Below are positions 43,693-52,851 of a stretch of DNA of 64,000 nt, one piece after another. The notes beneath the pieces were generated by a model. It saw nothing but the letters and a program-made list of their open reading frames with translations, had not been told where the DNA came from and made no database searches. Numbering within the stretch: the first letter of the stretch is position 1; every line of letters begins with the position of its first letter. Origin of the DNA: Gaoshiqia sp050178015 (GTDB lineage Bacteria; Bacteroidota; Bacteroidia; Bacteroidales; Prolixibacteraceae); assembly GCA_050178015.1 (NCBI GenBank), contig JBFXGM010000001.1:1-64000 (forward strand). The letters are read 5' to 3'. The position numbers and the translations under genes are program-made.

Positions 43693-45780
43693 TTACTCAG
43701 TAATCACATCAATTTCAGCATATCCGGCAACATCGTCGCCAAATGTATTTTTCAAAGCTCGTAGTTTTATATAGCGAGCCTTTTCAGCATCAAACTTTTT
43801 AACCTGCCACACCGGGTTATTTTTGATATTTGAGAATTCGCCCTCGCTCACCAGCTTCCATTTTTTACTGTCATCAGAGACATAAAACTGGAAAGTAGTA
43901 ATAATACCTGAACTCCATTTATTCTGATCGGGCAGATACCTGAAGCCGCTAATTTTTAGTATGTTCCCCAGATCGACAACCAAATCAAGCGGCATCTTTT
44001 GGCCTCGTTGGTGCCATACGCTGCCGGGATTTCCGTCCAGAACCGCACTGACTTTCTCATCATCTGTTCCTACAATTTTCCATTCCCTTTTAGAAATGTC
44101 GAACGACTCCAAACCAATAGGGCTGCTTTTGGCTGAAGCAGGATCATACGAAATAGCCCTTACCTCCAATTTCCCGTCGGCTAAAAATGGCCCTGTATAT
44201 TTGTTCGATTCAGGAGTCGAGTCACTTCCGTCTAACGTGTAGTAAAAGATCGGGCCAATATCATTTGTAGTAATAGTTACTTCCCCTGATTGATTTCGGG
44301 TAATCGAAGGTGCATTCAGGAATACCGGCGCATTGTAAATACCAATATTGGAAATCAGCGGGCAACATTTCGAACCGGTAATCGAGAAACGTACCTTAGA
44401 AGCCTCGACTGCGGGGAAACGAAGGATGCGCTTGTACCCGATGGTTGTTCCTCCTGAAATTTCTTTCCAGCCACCATCAACAAAGGCTTCGATGGTGAAA
44501 GACTTCACCCGCTGTCCTAAACGGATGTATTCCTGGGCCATAAAACGGTTGAACAGGGTTGGTTTGCCCAAATCGATGGTCAATGAAGCTGTGTTCACGC
44601 TGTCATCGGTCGCCCAGTAGCTGTCTTTATGGCCATCGATTGCTTTTGCTGCCCCGAATTCTTTTGCGTTTCCACGAACATTCGATGCTTCTGCCTTTGC
44701 TTTTTCAGCCAGGTTTACAGCAAACGATTCCTTCACTGCCTGGCCAAATTCAAGCGCCATTTTTTCGTCAGTCGGGTGGATCAATCCATTGGGCATAATC
44801 GGGAAGTTGAGCAAAAGTGTTCCGTTGCTCCCAATAGAATGATAATAAGTATCCATTAATTGGGGCACTGTTTTCACTTTGCTGTCTTCATTCGGATGAT
44901 AGAACCACTCCGGACGGATGGACGTATTTACTTCGGCCGGAACCCACGAGTCTCCCTCTTCTACTCCATAGTGCAGCATATTCCAGGGAACATCACCCTT
45001 GGCGTTTAATAAACTCCAGTTGGTTTCGCCAACGTAACCATCTTCGGTGCCCACCCAGCGGAGATCGGCCCGGTCGCCACCATCGTTCCAAATAATGATG
45101 TTCGGCTGTAGCCCGCGAACGAGTTTATAGGTATTTGCCCAATCGTAGTAGGTTGTCCGGTCTATTTTCCGGTTTTCATTGGCACCTCCGTAATACCCGG
45201 TACCGCCATTGGCGCCATCAAACCAGATTTCGAAAATTGGCCCGTAGTTGGTCAGCAACTCTTTAATCTGGTTCCTGAAATAGGTGATGTACTCAGGTTT
45301 CCCATAATCAGGGTGGTTCCTGTCCCACGGCGATACGTAAATGCCCAACTTCAAGCCGTATTCCTCACAGGCATCGGCCAATTCGCGGACCACGTCGCCT
45401 TTACCATCTTTCCAAGGGGCATTTTTTACGGAATACTCCGTGTACTCCGAAGGCCAGAGACAAAATCCACTGTGGTGCTTGGCGGTAATGATGATGCCTT
45501 TCATCCCCGCTTCCTTGCAAATCTGCGCCCACTGGCGGGCATCCAATTCTGTGGGGTTAAACAGGTTGATGTCTTCATCGCCAAAACCCCACGATTGGTC
45601 GGTATAAGTGTTAAGCGAAAAATGGATAAAGGAATAGTACTCCATTTCCTGCCATTTCATCTGGTTTTCGGTTGGAACCGGGCCGCAGGCTTCAGGCGCT
45701 TTGGTTTGATTGCAGCTTAAGTTTAAAAAACTCAGAAGTGCAACGATTGTGTACAAAAAGGTTTCTCTCATAATGTTCAT
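43693..45780 (-). CDS. GH29 alpha-L-fucosidase with C-terminal accessory domains
   Basis: The 695-residue lipoprotein (signal ending LNLSC) has a GH29 barrel, with EYYSFIHFSLNTYTDQSWG, ITAKHHSGFCLWPS and nucleophile motif FEIWFDGANG (Asp188). Subfamily B-like features include VGETNWSLL. After the barrel come a discoidin/CBM32-like domain (about 365-480), a chitobiase-type small domain (FYYTLDGSDSTP, 490-550) and a second discoidin-like domain (570-690). Subfamily B fucosidases usually act on branched fucose motifs. In xyloglucan it would remove the alpha-1,2-fucose of F chains. An ATG at 45771 is an alternative start. Confidence 0.9.
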   Translation of the reverse strand: MNIMRETFLYTIVALLSFLNLSCNQTKAPEACGPVPTENQMKWQEMEYYSFIHFSLNTYTDQSWGFGDEDINLFNPTELDARQWAQICKEAGMKGIIITAKHHSGFCLWPSEYTEYSVKNAPWKDGKGDVVRELADACEEYGLKLGIYVSPWDRNHPDYGKPEYITYFRNQIKELLTNYGPIFEIWFDGANGGTGYYGGANENRKIDRTTYYDWANTYKLVRGLQPNIIIWNDGGDRADLRWVGTEDGYVGETNWSLLNAKGDVPWNMLHYGVEEGDSWVPAEVNTSIRPEWFYHPNEDSKVKTVPQLMDTYYHSIGSNGTLLLNFPIMPNGLIHPTDEKMALEFGQAVKESFAVNLAEKAKAEASNVRGNAKEFGAAKAIDGHKDSYWATDDSVNTASLTIDLGKPTLFNRFMAQEYIRLGQRVKSFTIEAFVDGGWKEISGGTTIGYKRILRFPAVEASKVRFSITGSKCCPLISNIGIYNAPVFLNAPSITRNQSGEVTITTNDIGPIFYYTLDGSDSTPESNKYTGPFLADGKLEVRAISYDPASAKSSPIGLESFDISKREWKIVGTDDEKVSAVLDGNPGSVWHQRGQKMPLDLVVDLGNILKISGFRYLPDQNKWSSGIITTFQFYVSDDSKKWKLVSEGEFSNIKNNPVWQVKKFDAEKARYIKLRALKNTFGDDVAGYAEIDVITE

Positions 45781-45807
45781 GTAGAAGGTTCGAAATTCAG
45801 CACAACA

Positions 45808-47421
45808 TCAACCCATGGTTATTTTTAACACCACAGCAATATCGTTAGGGATCGCATTTGGCTTACTAATCGTAAGCGCATCATTGCCCTGTTTCCACAC
45901 TAACTTTTCGTTATTGCCAAGCAACTCAATTGTTTTAATTTTGCCGTTACCTTGATTCTTGCCAAGCGATTTCAGGCTAATATCTTCAGTTGGAACACCC
46001 ATTACCGTTGCATAAATCACATTTCCCTTTTGATTGAAGCGAATATCCTTCTCCGAAAATTTGATTTTGCCTTCGTTGAAGCCTTGTTCTTTCATCGGAT
46101 TCAAAGATTCGGCCACGGGGCCTTCGCCAAACACTTTCCATGGACGAGTGTCGAAGATGCTTTCCTTGTTCACATCCATCCAGGCGGCAATTCCTTCCAA
46201 AACGACCACCTCTTTGTCGTCAATAGAACCATCACCGCGAACAGGGATATTCAGCAACAGGTTACCGTTTTTGCTCACGATGTCCACCAGGGTCCGGATA
46301 ACAGTTGCAGCCGATTTATAAGCGTCGGCATCGTACCGCCAGCGGCTATAATGCCAGTCGCCAATACAGGTACAGGTTTGCCAGGGCAAGGCCTGACCTT
46401 TGTCCGGAGCACCACGTTCAACATCCCATACCATGCACTTTTTTTGTTCGTCGGTCAAAATTTTCCCAAACAAAACAGCCTCCAGTTTGCCCTTATGGGT
46501 AGCCATGTTGTGGTTGTAATAATGGGCTGCTAGTTTTAATCCGGCATCGCTGACAGGATAAAGCGGAAGAGCGGTGTCATCAAAATAAATCAGATCCGGA
46601 TTATACTTGTTAATCAAATCCATCGTCCGGTTGTAGAATTTCTGGCAGTAATCCACTGAGGGAGGGGTGACAACACCTTCCTTCCAGTCCCAGCTCCAGC
46701 CTTTGCTCAGTTCATGGTTTTGCACGTACAATTCCTGAGGGTCCAGCCCTTCCCACCAGGTACCTTTTCCATCTACTTTGGTTAACTTACCATCATAGGG
46801 TATCCCTTTGTACGCGCCGGTAGTATCAGCCAGCTGTGCTGTTTCATAAAAAGTCCAGGCATGCGACGCATGCACACTGATACCGAAAGGGAGTTTATAT
46901 TTTTTGGCAGCATTTGCCCATCCTGACATAATATCTTTTTTGGGCCCAACCCGTACCGAATTCCATTCATGGTATTTGCTGTCCCACAAATCGAGGTTGT
47001 CGTGATGATTGGCCATGGCGAAAAAGTACTGTGCCCCGGCACGTTTGTACAAAGCAACTAATTTTTCAGGGTCCCAATTTTCGGCTTTCCAGTCATGAAT
47101 AACATCTTTAAAACCTACTTCGGAAGGATGCCCGTAATGTTCTACATGCCATTTATATTGGTTGCTGCCCTCCTGGTACATGCCGCGGGCATACCAGTCT
47201 CCCTGTTCAGCCTGGCATTGTGGCCCCCAATGTACCCAAATGCCAAACTTGGCGTTGCGGAACCACTCGGGAACTTCATATTGACTGAGAGACTCCCAGG
47301 TAGGCTCAAACTTGCCGGGGGAAACGGGTTCATTTCCCTCACTTATGGTGACTTGATAGTTCTGCGCAAAAATGATTTGCTGAGAACAGAATGTCAATAA
47401 AAAAAACACAATTGTCTTCAT
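45808..47421 (-). CDS. GH29-family alpha-L-fucosidase (second copy)
   Basis: The ATG at 47421 (MKTIVFFLLTFCSQQIIFA-Q) is taken as start, since the extension to 47466 reaches into the preceding gene. The 537-residue protein shows FGIWVHWGPQCQAEQGDWYA, ANHHDNLDLWDSKYHEW and SKNGNLLLNIPVRGDG, all GH29 landmarks. The nucleophile strand reads DLIYFDDTALPLY (first Asp of FDD, residue 281), less usual than the WFDG of its neighbour. It lacks discoidin domains. Two dissimilar fucosidases in a row, 27 bp apart, suggest different fucose or L-galactose linkages. It follows GH42 by 7 bp. Confidence 0.88.
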   Translation of the reverse strand: MKTIVFFLLTFCSQQIIFAQNYQVTISEGNEPVSPGKFEPTWESLSQYEVPEWFRNAKFGIWVHWGPQCQAEQGDWYARGMYQEGSNQYKWHVEHYGHPSEVGFKDVIHDWKAENWDPEKLVALYKRAGAQYFFAMANHHDNLDLWDSKYHEWNSVRVGPKKDIMSGWANAAKKYKLPFGISVHASHAWTFYETAQLADTTGAYKGIPYDGKLTKVDGKGTWWEGLDPQELYVQNHELSKGWSWDWKEGVVTPPSVDYCQKFYNRTMDLINKYNPDLIYFDDTALPLYPVSDAGLKLAAHYYNHNMATHKGKLEAVLFGKILTDEQKKCMVWDVERGAPDKGQALPWQTCTCIGDWHYSRWRYDADAYKSAATVIRTLVDIVSKNGNLLLNIPVRGDGSIDDKEVVVLEGIAAWMDVNKESIFDTRPWKVFGEGPVAESLNPMKEQGFNEGKIKFSEKDIRFNQKGNVIYATVMGVPTEDISLKSLGKNQGNGKIKTIELLGNNEKLVWKQGNDALTISKPNAIPNDIAVVLKITMG

Positions 47422-47428
47422 CTTTAAA

Positions 47429-49471
47429 TTATTTGATTTCAATAAATTCAGGTTCGTAAGGTGCAATGGTAAAGTTACCCGAATAATCCTTATCGAAGAG
47501 AATGCTCCGCGCTTTGCGGTTCATTTTTATTTCCTTCGGTTCACCGCTTACGTTCAGATACAAGAAGTGGTTCTCGTCAATCTGGCGGGCCATTACACCG
47601 GATGGAACTTCGGGGCCTTTGGTAATTCCCAGCTCCTTAATCAAATCATCCACGATGCCGCCCAGCACATCGCCACCGGCAGGTAACCCAAGGTAAATGG
47701 CCTTACCTTTCCCATAATTGTTGATGGTCATAATTGGATAGTCTTTATCCAGGCTGCTTATGTTTCCAATAACCTCAGCCCCTTTCGGCTCAACGACATC
47801 AAACCTGTCTGACTCGGTATCGATAGTTTTGCCTTTATAAGTAAACTCAAGCTTTTTGCCTTTGTATCCTTTCCGCGAAATTTCGTTCATGGGTTCGGTT
47901 TCTTCAAAACTTGCAACACGGATACCAAATACATCGCTTAGCATTCCTGGAAGTGTGCTTCTAAAAACCTGCCCGGTTGTGTCAACCAGGGCCGAGTTGC
48001 TGGTCATGATCACCGTGCCACCGCTTTGCACATATTCGCGTATATTATGAGCAGAAACTTCATCCATTACAGCCACACCGGGAACAATCAGAAGTTTGTA
48101 ATTGAGCGTGCTCTGACTAATTTCCAGAATTTTGCAGTCCATGTTCCGCCAGTAAAACAGATCCCAACATGCTTGTAACTGGCTATCGTGTTGTACGGGG
48201 AAAGAGCTACTTGCAATCTGGCTCGGGAACGAAAATGCCAGTCCTACTTCAGCTTTTAATTTATACGGGAAGTATTTCTCAATCTTCTTAAACTCTGTCG
48301 CTATCTTCTGGTATTCTTCATATTTACGGTTTGGGATACCGTCCCAGTCCAACATTCCTTCCAGGTACTGCTCTTCACCCGCCCACATGCTTTGCCAGGT
48401 CCAGCCGCAAACCATTTGGTTGCCATACATCAGGGTGGCATAAGCCGACTTCCGGATCGAATTCGGGACAGCTGTCATCGTGGTAAATTCGCTGCACCAA
48501 AAAGGGTTGTCACTTTCAAACTGAATCCGCGATATTCCAAACGCCGAATTCATGACCCCATAATTGGTTACAAGCGAATTTCCCGGGTAAAAACCGCAAC
48601 CGTGGCGTGTCATTTTACCGGAATAGGCAATCTCGGAATAATCGAAATACTTCAAAGGGCTATAATACCAGGCATTGGTATTGGTCAGAGCATTCGGGGC
48701 GTTCGTGTTCACCACATCAAGTACTTTAAATAAGATACCATTGACTTCATCAGAAACGAAACGGCGGAAATCGAGTATTTTTTCGGGTGCACCATTTTTT
48801 GAACCAACTGAAGGCAAGCCCACTTCATCAAAATTGTTTATCCACCTGGACCAACGTTGGTTTGCCCATGCTTTATTCAGGTTCTCAATACTGCCGTATT
48901 TTATTTTCAACCATTCAACAAAGCGCTGCCGTACCGTTTCGGAATATGAAATAGGCCCGTCGCCCGATTCATTATCGATTCCGAAGGCCAGCAGGGCCGG
49001 ATGGTTGGCATAGCGTTTAGACATAACATCGGTAAAGCGCAGGGCATATTCCTGATAGTTGGGGTCGCCCACATCATCCATGTAGCGGTGGTTGGGGTAT
49101 TGCACGTTTCCGTTGGCGTTAACCACATCAATGGAAGGAAATTTTTGGTGCAACCAGATCGGCGCTGGGCGAATGGCAATATCGAGGATCACTTTTATCC
49201 CCGCCTCATCCATTAAATCCATCACTTTATCAAACCAGGCAAAGTCGAACTGCCCCTCGGCCGGTTCGTAACTGTCCCAGGCCAAATGCCCCATGCGGAC
49301 AACGCTGAAACCAGCAGCTTTCATCAGCTTAATATCGTCTTTTATTTTTTCGGGGTTTTTATCGTCGTGGGGGTGGTAGTTGGCTCCGACAAAAAGCTGT
49401 GCGTTCCCGTTTATCAAAGACAAAGAGAAAATTACTATTGCTACAACTAAACATCTGATTTTGTGCTTCAT
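47429..49471 (-). CDS. GH42-family beta-galactosidase, divergent
   Basis: The 680-residue secreted protein (signal ending NGNA-Q) has the GH42 start GANYHPHDDKNPEKIKDDI, LAWDSYEPAEGQFDFAWFDK and acid/base motif AFGIDNESG (Glu168). The normal nucleophile phrase of the ETQPG type, present in the other GH42 here, is replaced by FWCSEFTTM (Glu328). The trimer-type second domain (LLIVPGVAVMDE, SGGTVIMTSNS) and the small C-terminal domain are kept. Activity is likely, since a Glu remains at the right place, but the altered loop may shift specificity. It heads the eight-gene unit down to 35506 and carries a candidate regulator site upstream. Confidence 0.87.
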   Translation of the reverse strand: MKHKIRCLVVAIVIFSLSLINGNAQLFVGANYHPHDDKNPEKIKDDIKLMKAAGFSVVRMGHLAWDSYEPAEGQFDFAWFDKVMDLMDEAGIKVILDIAIRPAPIWLHQKFPSIDVVNANGNVQYPNHRYMDDVGDPNYQEYALRFTDVMSKRYANHPALLAFGIDNESGDGPISYSETVRQRFVEWLKIKYGSIENLNKAWANQRWSRWINNFDEVGLPSVGSKNGAPEKILDFRRFVSDEVNGILFKVLDVVNTNAPNALTNTNAWYYSPLKYFDYSEIAYSGKMTRHGCGFYPGNSLVTNYGVMNSAFGISRIQFESDNPFWCSEFTTMTAVPNSIRKSAYATLMYGNQMVCGWTWQSMWAGEEQYLEGMLDWDGIPNRKYEEYQKIATEFKKIEKYFPYKLKAEVGLAFSFPSQIASSSFPVQHDSQLQACWDLFYWRNMDCKILEISQSTLNYKLLIVPGVAVMDEVSAHNIREYVQSGGTVIMTSNSALVDTTGQVFRSTLPGMLSDVFGIRVASFEETEPMNEISRKGYKGKKLEFTYKGKTIDTESDRFDVVEPKGAEVIGNISSLDKDYPIMTINNYGKGKAIYLGLPAGGDVLGGIVDDLIKELGITKGPEVPSGVMARQIDENHFLYLNVSGEPKEIKMNRKARSILFDKDYSGNFTIAPYEPEFIEIK

Positions 49472-49515
49472 TTGGTTTAAGTCAAGTTAGGTTTTTTTTA
49501 AAAATATCCGGGGTA

Positions 49516-49569
49516 CTAATTTCAGTAAAAAACAGGGGTCTCAAGGGACTTTATGTGTCGAAGAGGGTA
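49516..49569 (-). promoter_or_regulatory. Candidate HTCS-controlled promoter region, copy C (upstream of second GH42)
   Basis: The 25-bp motif at 49545-49569 shares GGGACTTTATGTGT with the GH31 copy, and CTAATTTCAG recurs at 49516-49525 with the identical 20-bp spacing. The block ends about 45 bp before the GH42 start. Confidence 0.62.
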
Positions 49570-49619
49570 TTGCGATGTACTAATTTGGCTCCAGCTTGTC
49601 TTATATCGGAAGTTTTAGG

Positions 49620-49651
49620 CGGTGTATGCCGATACGAACAGAAATACACCG
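49620..49651. repeat. Inverted repeat in the 935-bp gap
   Basis: CGGTGTAT (49620-49627) pairs with ATACACCG (49644-49651). No T-tract follows on either strand. It lies inside decayed sequence between the GH146-type gene and GH42. Confidence 0.3.
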
Positions 49652-49696
49652 TCTAAAAAACAAAATAGTTTACCAACCTGGATGCTGCTCTCGAAG

Positions 49697-49843
49697 CTAA
49701 TTCCTAATCTTGTTTTCAGCAGTGCCATGTCTTGCATATTTTTCAAACCCACAATCCTCTTGTAAATCCGGGTTGTTTTTAATGAAGTGTTTGTCTTAGT
49801 CCTCCCCGAAATTGGCAACACCACCTTCGCTTCCATATTTGCA
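49697..49843 (-). pseudogene. Degenerate coding relic, unknown family
   Basis: One minus-strand frame reads as protein-like (YGSEGGVANFGED, stop, DKHFIKNNPDLQEDCGFEKY, then ARHGTAENKIRN and stop), interrupted by an internal TAA. No start codon or ribosome site is seen. I do not recognise the family. The alternative overlapping frame (49615-49836) has a start codon but looks like a shadow. Confidence 0.3.
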
Positions 49844-49983
49844 GTCTTCCAGGCGCCGGAAAGATCCGGCCACCTGAAAGTGAATAACTAGATTTTACTT
49901 TGGATCCCGGAAGTGGGCTTTTTCCTACAAAACGGCGTTACTGACTGTGGCGTAACTATCTGTCTAAAAAAAGAGTGCCAAAT

Positions 49984-50217
49984 TCACGACAAACAAAAGG
50001 TGTGAGCATCGGTAAGGTTATTCCAACTGTTCCCTTGGGATCCCTCGTCAAGAACTTCTTCCCATATACATTTTTTTGTCCAGACTGCTCCCGGATTCCC
50101 CAAAGTGGTGAATAAAGGATTTAGCGCGTATTTACCGCTATTAATTACTTGTTCGAAGGCAGCTACTGTTAATTGGTAGTTCTCACATCCGCATAAATAG
50201 CCGACAAACAGACACAT
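49984..50217 (-). pseudogene. SusD-family gene relic
   Basis: A 77-residue open frame contains TVAAFEQVINSGKYALNPLF followed by TTLGNPGAVWTKKCIWEEVLDEG. That is the SusD pattern in which a helix (vInSGkYxL) is followed by a NxEVIwE-type strand. Nothing SusD-like precedes or follows it in any frame, so it is a fragment of about 15 percent of a SusD gene. It suggests that a further SusC/D pair was once present between the two enzyme blocks. The rest of the gap up to 50406 shows nothing recognisable. Confidence 0.45.
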
Positions 50218-50406
50218 TATTGATAAAGCTCAAATCTGGGGCGACTTTGCACCTGAGCCCTATGCCCCCGCAGTTAGAATCGACAAAACGCCTCCCAATA
50301 TCCTGATTTCCATATTATAGATAGCAAAGGTTAATTAAATCGTGATTAGAAGTCTTTGTTTTATATGATGTTAAAAGGTTTCCATTCGTACTGACATTTC
50401 TTTCGG

Positions 50407-52800
50407 TTATTTCGTTTTTGGTTCCGAACGAATTAACCTGACAACATAAACTGCTCCGGCTGTTGAGCCAGACAATGCTTTGAACTTCACCCTTACATTG
50501 CTTTTGCCTTTGACCATTGCATCGGGTATGGTATAAACAATGTTTTGGAACAGTGATTGGTTCCATCGGCTGGTGTTGTCTTCGGTAACCAGTTTTTCAT
50601 CATCAATATAAATTTCAAACTTCCTATTCCCCCATTCAGCGCCCCAGTAGCGGACGAACAGGCTCAGGTTGGTTTCAGAATTTGTCGCCAAATCGTAGCT
50701 AAAATAACCTCCATCGCGGGCTTCGCGGAAAAATTCGTTCAGGTTGTTACCCCTGTTTGATTTCTCCGATTGCATGGCATGGTCGGTTTCGGGTTGCTGC
50801 TCACCGGGCATTACATAGTCGATGGTGCGTTTCTGGAGTTCCAACTTTGCGGTTTCGATTTTTGTCAATGAATCGGTATAAGCTTTATATCCTGAACTGG
50901 TAAGTGCCAGCCAGTACATCATGTACCTCGAATCGTGGATTTGGTAAAACGGCTCAAGGGTAAGCGCCATCGGGTTTACCATTTTCACATCGAGTTTAAA
51001 GTTCAAAGGTTTGCCTTCAACGGGGGCCAACTTGTCGGCAATGTTTTCGATGTCGTCGTACACCAAAATTGGTGCTTTATTAACGGGCAAGTATTCACCT
51101 CCTGCGTATTGTCCCCAACGGCCATCGTCGGCAATAAGACCCTTCAAATCTTCGGTTCCGGTTTTGGCCCCCAGCAAAATTGGGCCGTGCATAAAAGCAA
51201 TGTATTCAGGCACATTGGGCATCCGCTCAATTCGGCTGTGCATTGGCAAAAGAACCTTAACCTCGTCGCCTTTCTTCCAGTTACGGTCAATGCAAATATA
51301 ATTTGAAGGAAGAACCGAGTACGGAACATCTTTCCCGTTTATCGCGATTTTCAACGCTCCTTTGCTCACCCAGGCCGGATAGCGAACCATCAACTTGATG
51401 TTTCCAGAGCCTTCGGTTATGGTAAGCTGGGTTTGTTCCTCGAAAGGCATTTTGGTTTCTTGTTTAAGTTTGAGGCCTTTTTCTTTCCAATTCAGTTCCG
51501 AAGCAATACAAAGGTTCAGATACAAGGTATCTTTTGAATGGGTGTAGATAAACTGGTTGTACTTGGCATGGTTTTCCATACCCGTACCCACGCAGCACCA
51601 CATGGCCTCGTTGGGTGCCGAATATACCCGGTAATGGCGCGGACGTGCCGATGTGAAATATACATAACCGCCATGATCGGGGTGCTGGGTTGAGAGAATA
51701 TGGTTGAAAATGGTGCGTTCGTAATAATCGGCATATTGCGCCGAAGGGTTCATGCGGAACACATCTTCGGTAAGTTTTAGCATATTGTAGGAGTTGCACG
51801 ATTCGGGGCCATCGTTTACATGAACAAAGTCGATGCACGAGCTAACGCTTGGGAAATGCTCCCTGCGGCTATTGCCACCAAACGCCAGCGAACGGTTTGC
51901 GGTAATGGTTTCCCACGAGAAGCGGCCTGCCTTTTCGTAATTTTTATCGCCACTGAGTTCGGCAATCCGGGCAAAGCCAACAAATTTTGGTATTTGCGTA
52001 TTGGCGTGCTTGTTATCGAGATTGTCAATACCTTTCGACAAAGGCTCTAAATACATATTGTGCGAAAATCTTTTTGCCGCTAGCAAGTATTTTTCATCTC
52101 CCGAAATCTGGTAGGCATCGGCATAGGTTTCGTTCATGCCACCGTATTCCATATTAAGGACGGACTGCATCTGCTCGTCGTTCAGACCAGAAGTAACATC
52201 GATGCCCCAATCACAAAACCTGAAAAACAACATTTTAGCATCTTCGTTTCCACAATAAAGCCAGGCATCCCTTAATCCTGCATACATTTTATGAAGGTTG
52301 TAAAACGGGGCCCACGACGAATGATAAATTCCGAAATCGCCTTTTTTGAAAGCCGACCACAATTTTGCACTGTTGGGAAAACCGCCTAAGTAGCCAACGC
52401 CCCATTCCGCATTGTTTTTAGCATTAGCTTCGAGGCACACTTTGAGTTCTGAAAGCATATATTCCATGCGCTTTTTGAACTCTTTGTTGCCGGTTGCTGC
52501 ATAATTGATGGCCAAGGCCGATAAATAATGTCCAGCAATGTGCCCATCCAAACCGTCCCAGTTGGGATATGTTTTTGCTTTTTTGGGCAAGCCAGCTTCC
52601 TTTCGGTAAGGTGCCAACAAGCGGTCAGCATCGTATTTCAAAAGCACCTCGATGTTGAGGTCGCGGGCATGTTTAAACGGCCCGTCGAGCAATGTGACAT
52701 CCGAAATTGGGAATTCATTTTTGTACAGCTTTTCTTGCGCTTGAACAGAGCTGTAAAAAACTAAATAATAGACAACTAAACCTATCACAATTCGTTTCAT
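50407..52800 (-). CDS. GH127/GH146-type beta-L-arabinofuranosidase
   Basis: The ATG at 52800 gives a signal peptide (MKRIVIGLVVYYLVFYSSVQA-Q); an extension to 52836 is possible. The 797-residue protein has the (alpha/alpha)6 barrel of the GH127 clan, with WDGLDGHIAGHYLSALAINY and GGMNETYADAYQISGDEKYL. The metal-site residues are NDGPESCNSYNM (Glu333, Cys335) and MWCCVGTGMENH (Cys402, Cys403). This Glu-x-Cys plus Cys-Cys set holds zinc and supplies the Cys nucleophile in beta-L-arabinofuranosidases. The C-terminal 150 residues form an extra beta-domain (DUF4986-like). The length suggests GH146 rather than GH127, but that is inference. It follows GH3 by 51 bp. Confidence 0.85.
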   Translation of the reverse strand: MKRIVIGLVVYYLVFYSSVQAQEKLYKNEFPISDVTLLDGPFKHARDLNIEVLLKYDADRLLAPYRKEAGLPKKAKTYPNWDGLDGHIAGHYLSALAINYAATGNKEFKKRMEYMLSELKVCLEANAKNNAEWGVGYLGGFPNSAKLWSAFKKGDFGIYHSSWAPFYNLHKMYAGLRDAWLYCGNEDAKMLFFRFCDWGIDVTSGLNDEQMQSVLNMEYGGMNETYADAYQISGDEKYLLAAKRFSHNMYLEPLSKGIDNLDNKHANTQIPKFVGFARIAELSGDKNYEKAGRFSWETITANRSLAFGGNSRREHFPSVSSCIDFVHVNDGPESCNSYNMLKLTEDVFRMNPSAQYADYYERTIFNHILSTQHPDHGGYVYFTSARPRHYRVYSAPNEAMWCCVGTGMENHAKYNQFIYTHSKDTLYLNLCIASELNWKEKGLKLKQETKMPFEEQTQLTITEGSGNIKLMVRYPAWVSKGALKIAINGKDVPYSVLPSNYICIDRNWKKGDEVKVLLPMHSRIERMPNVPEYIAFMHGPILLGAKTGTEDLKGLIADDGRWGQYAGGEYLPVNKAPILVYDDIENIADKLAPVEGKPLNFKLDVKMVNPMALTLEPFYQIHDSRYMMYWLALTSSGYKAYTDSLTKIETAKLELQKRTIDYVMPGEQQPETDHAMQSEKSNRGNNLNEFFREARDGGYFSYDLATNSETNLSLFVRYWGAEWGNRKFEIYIDDEKLVTEDNTSRWNQSLFQNIVYTIPDAMVKGKSNVRVKFKALSGSTAGAVYVVRLIRSEPKTK

Positions 52801-52851
52801 TTTATTCAATTTAGACCTCCAAAAGGCCGAACACAAAGCCTTTCTTCAATT

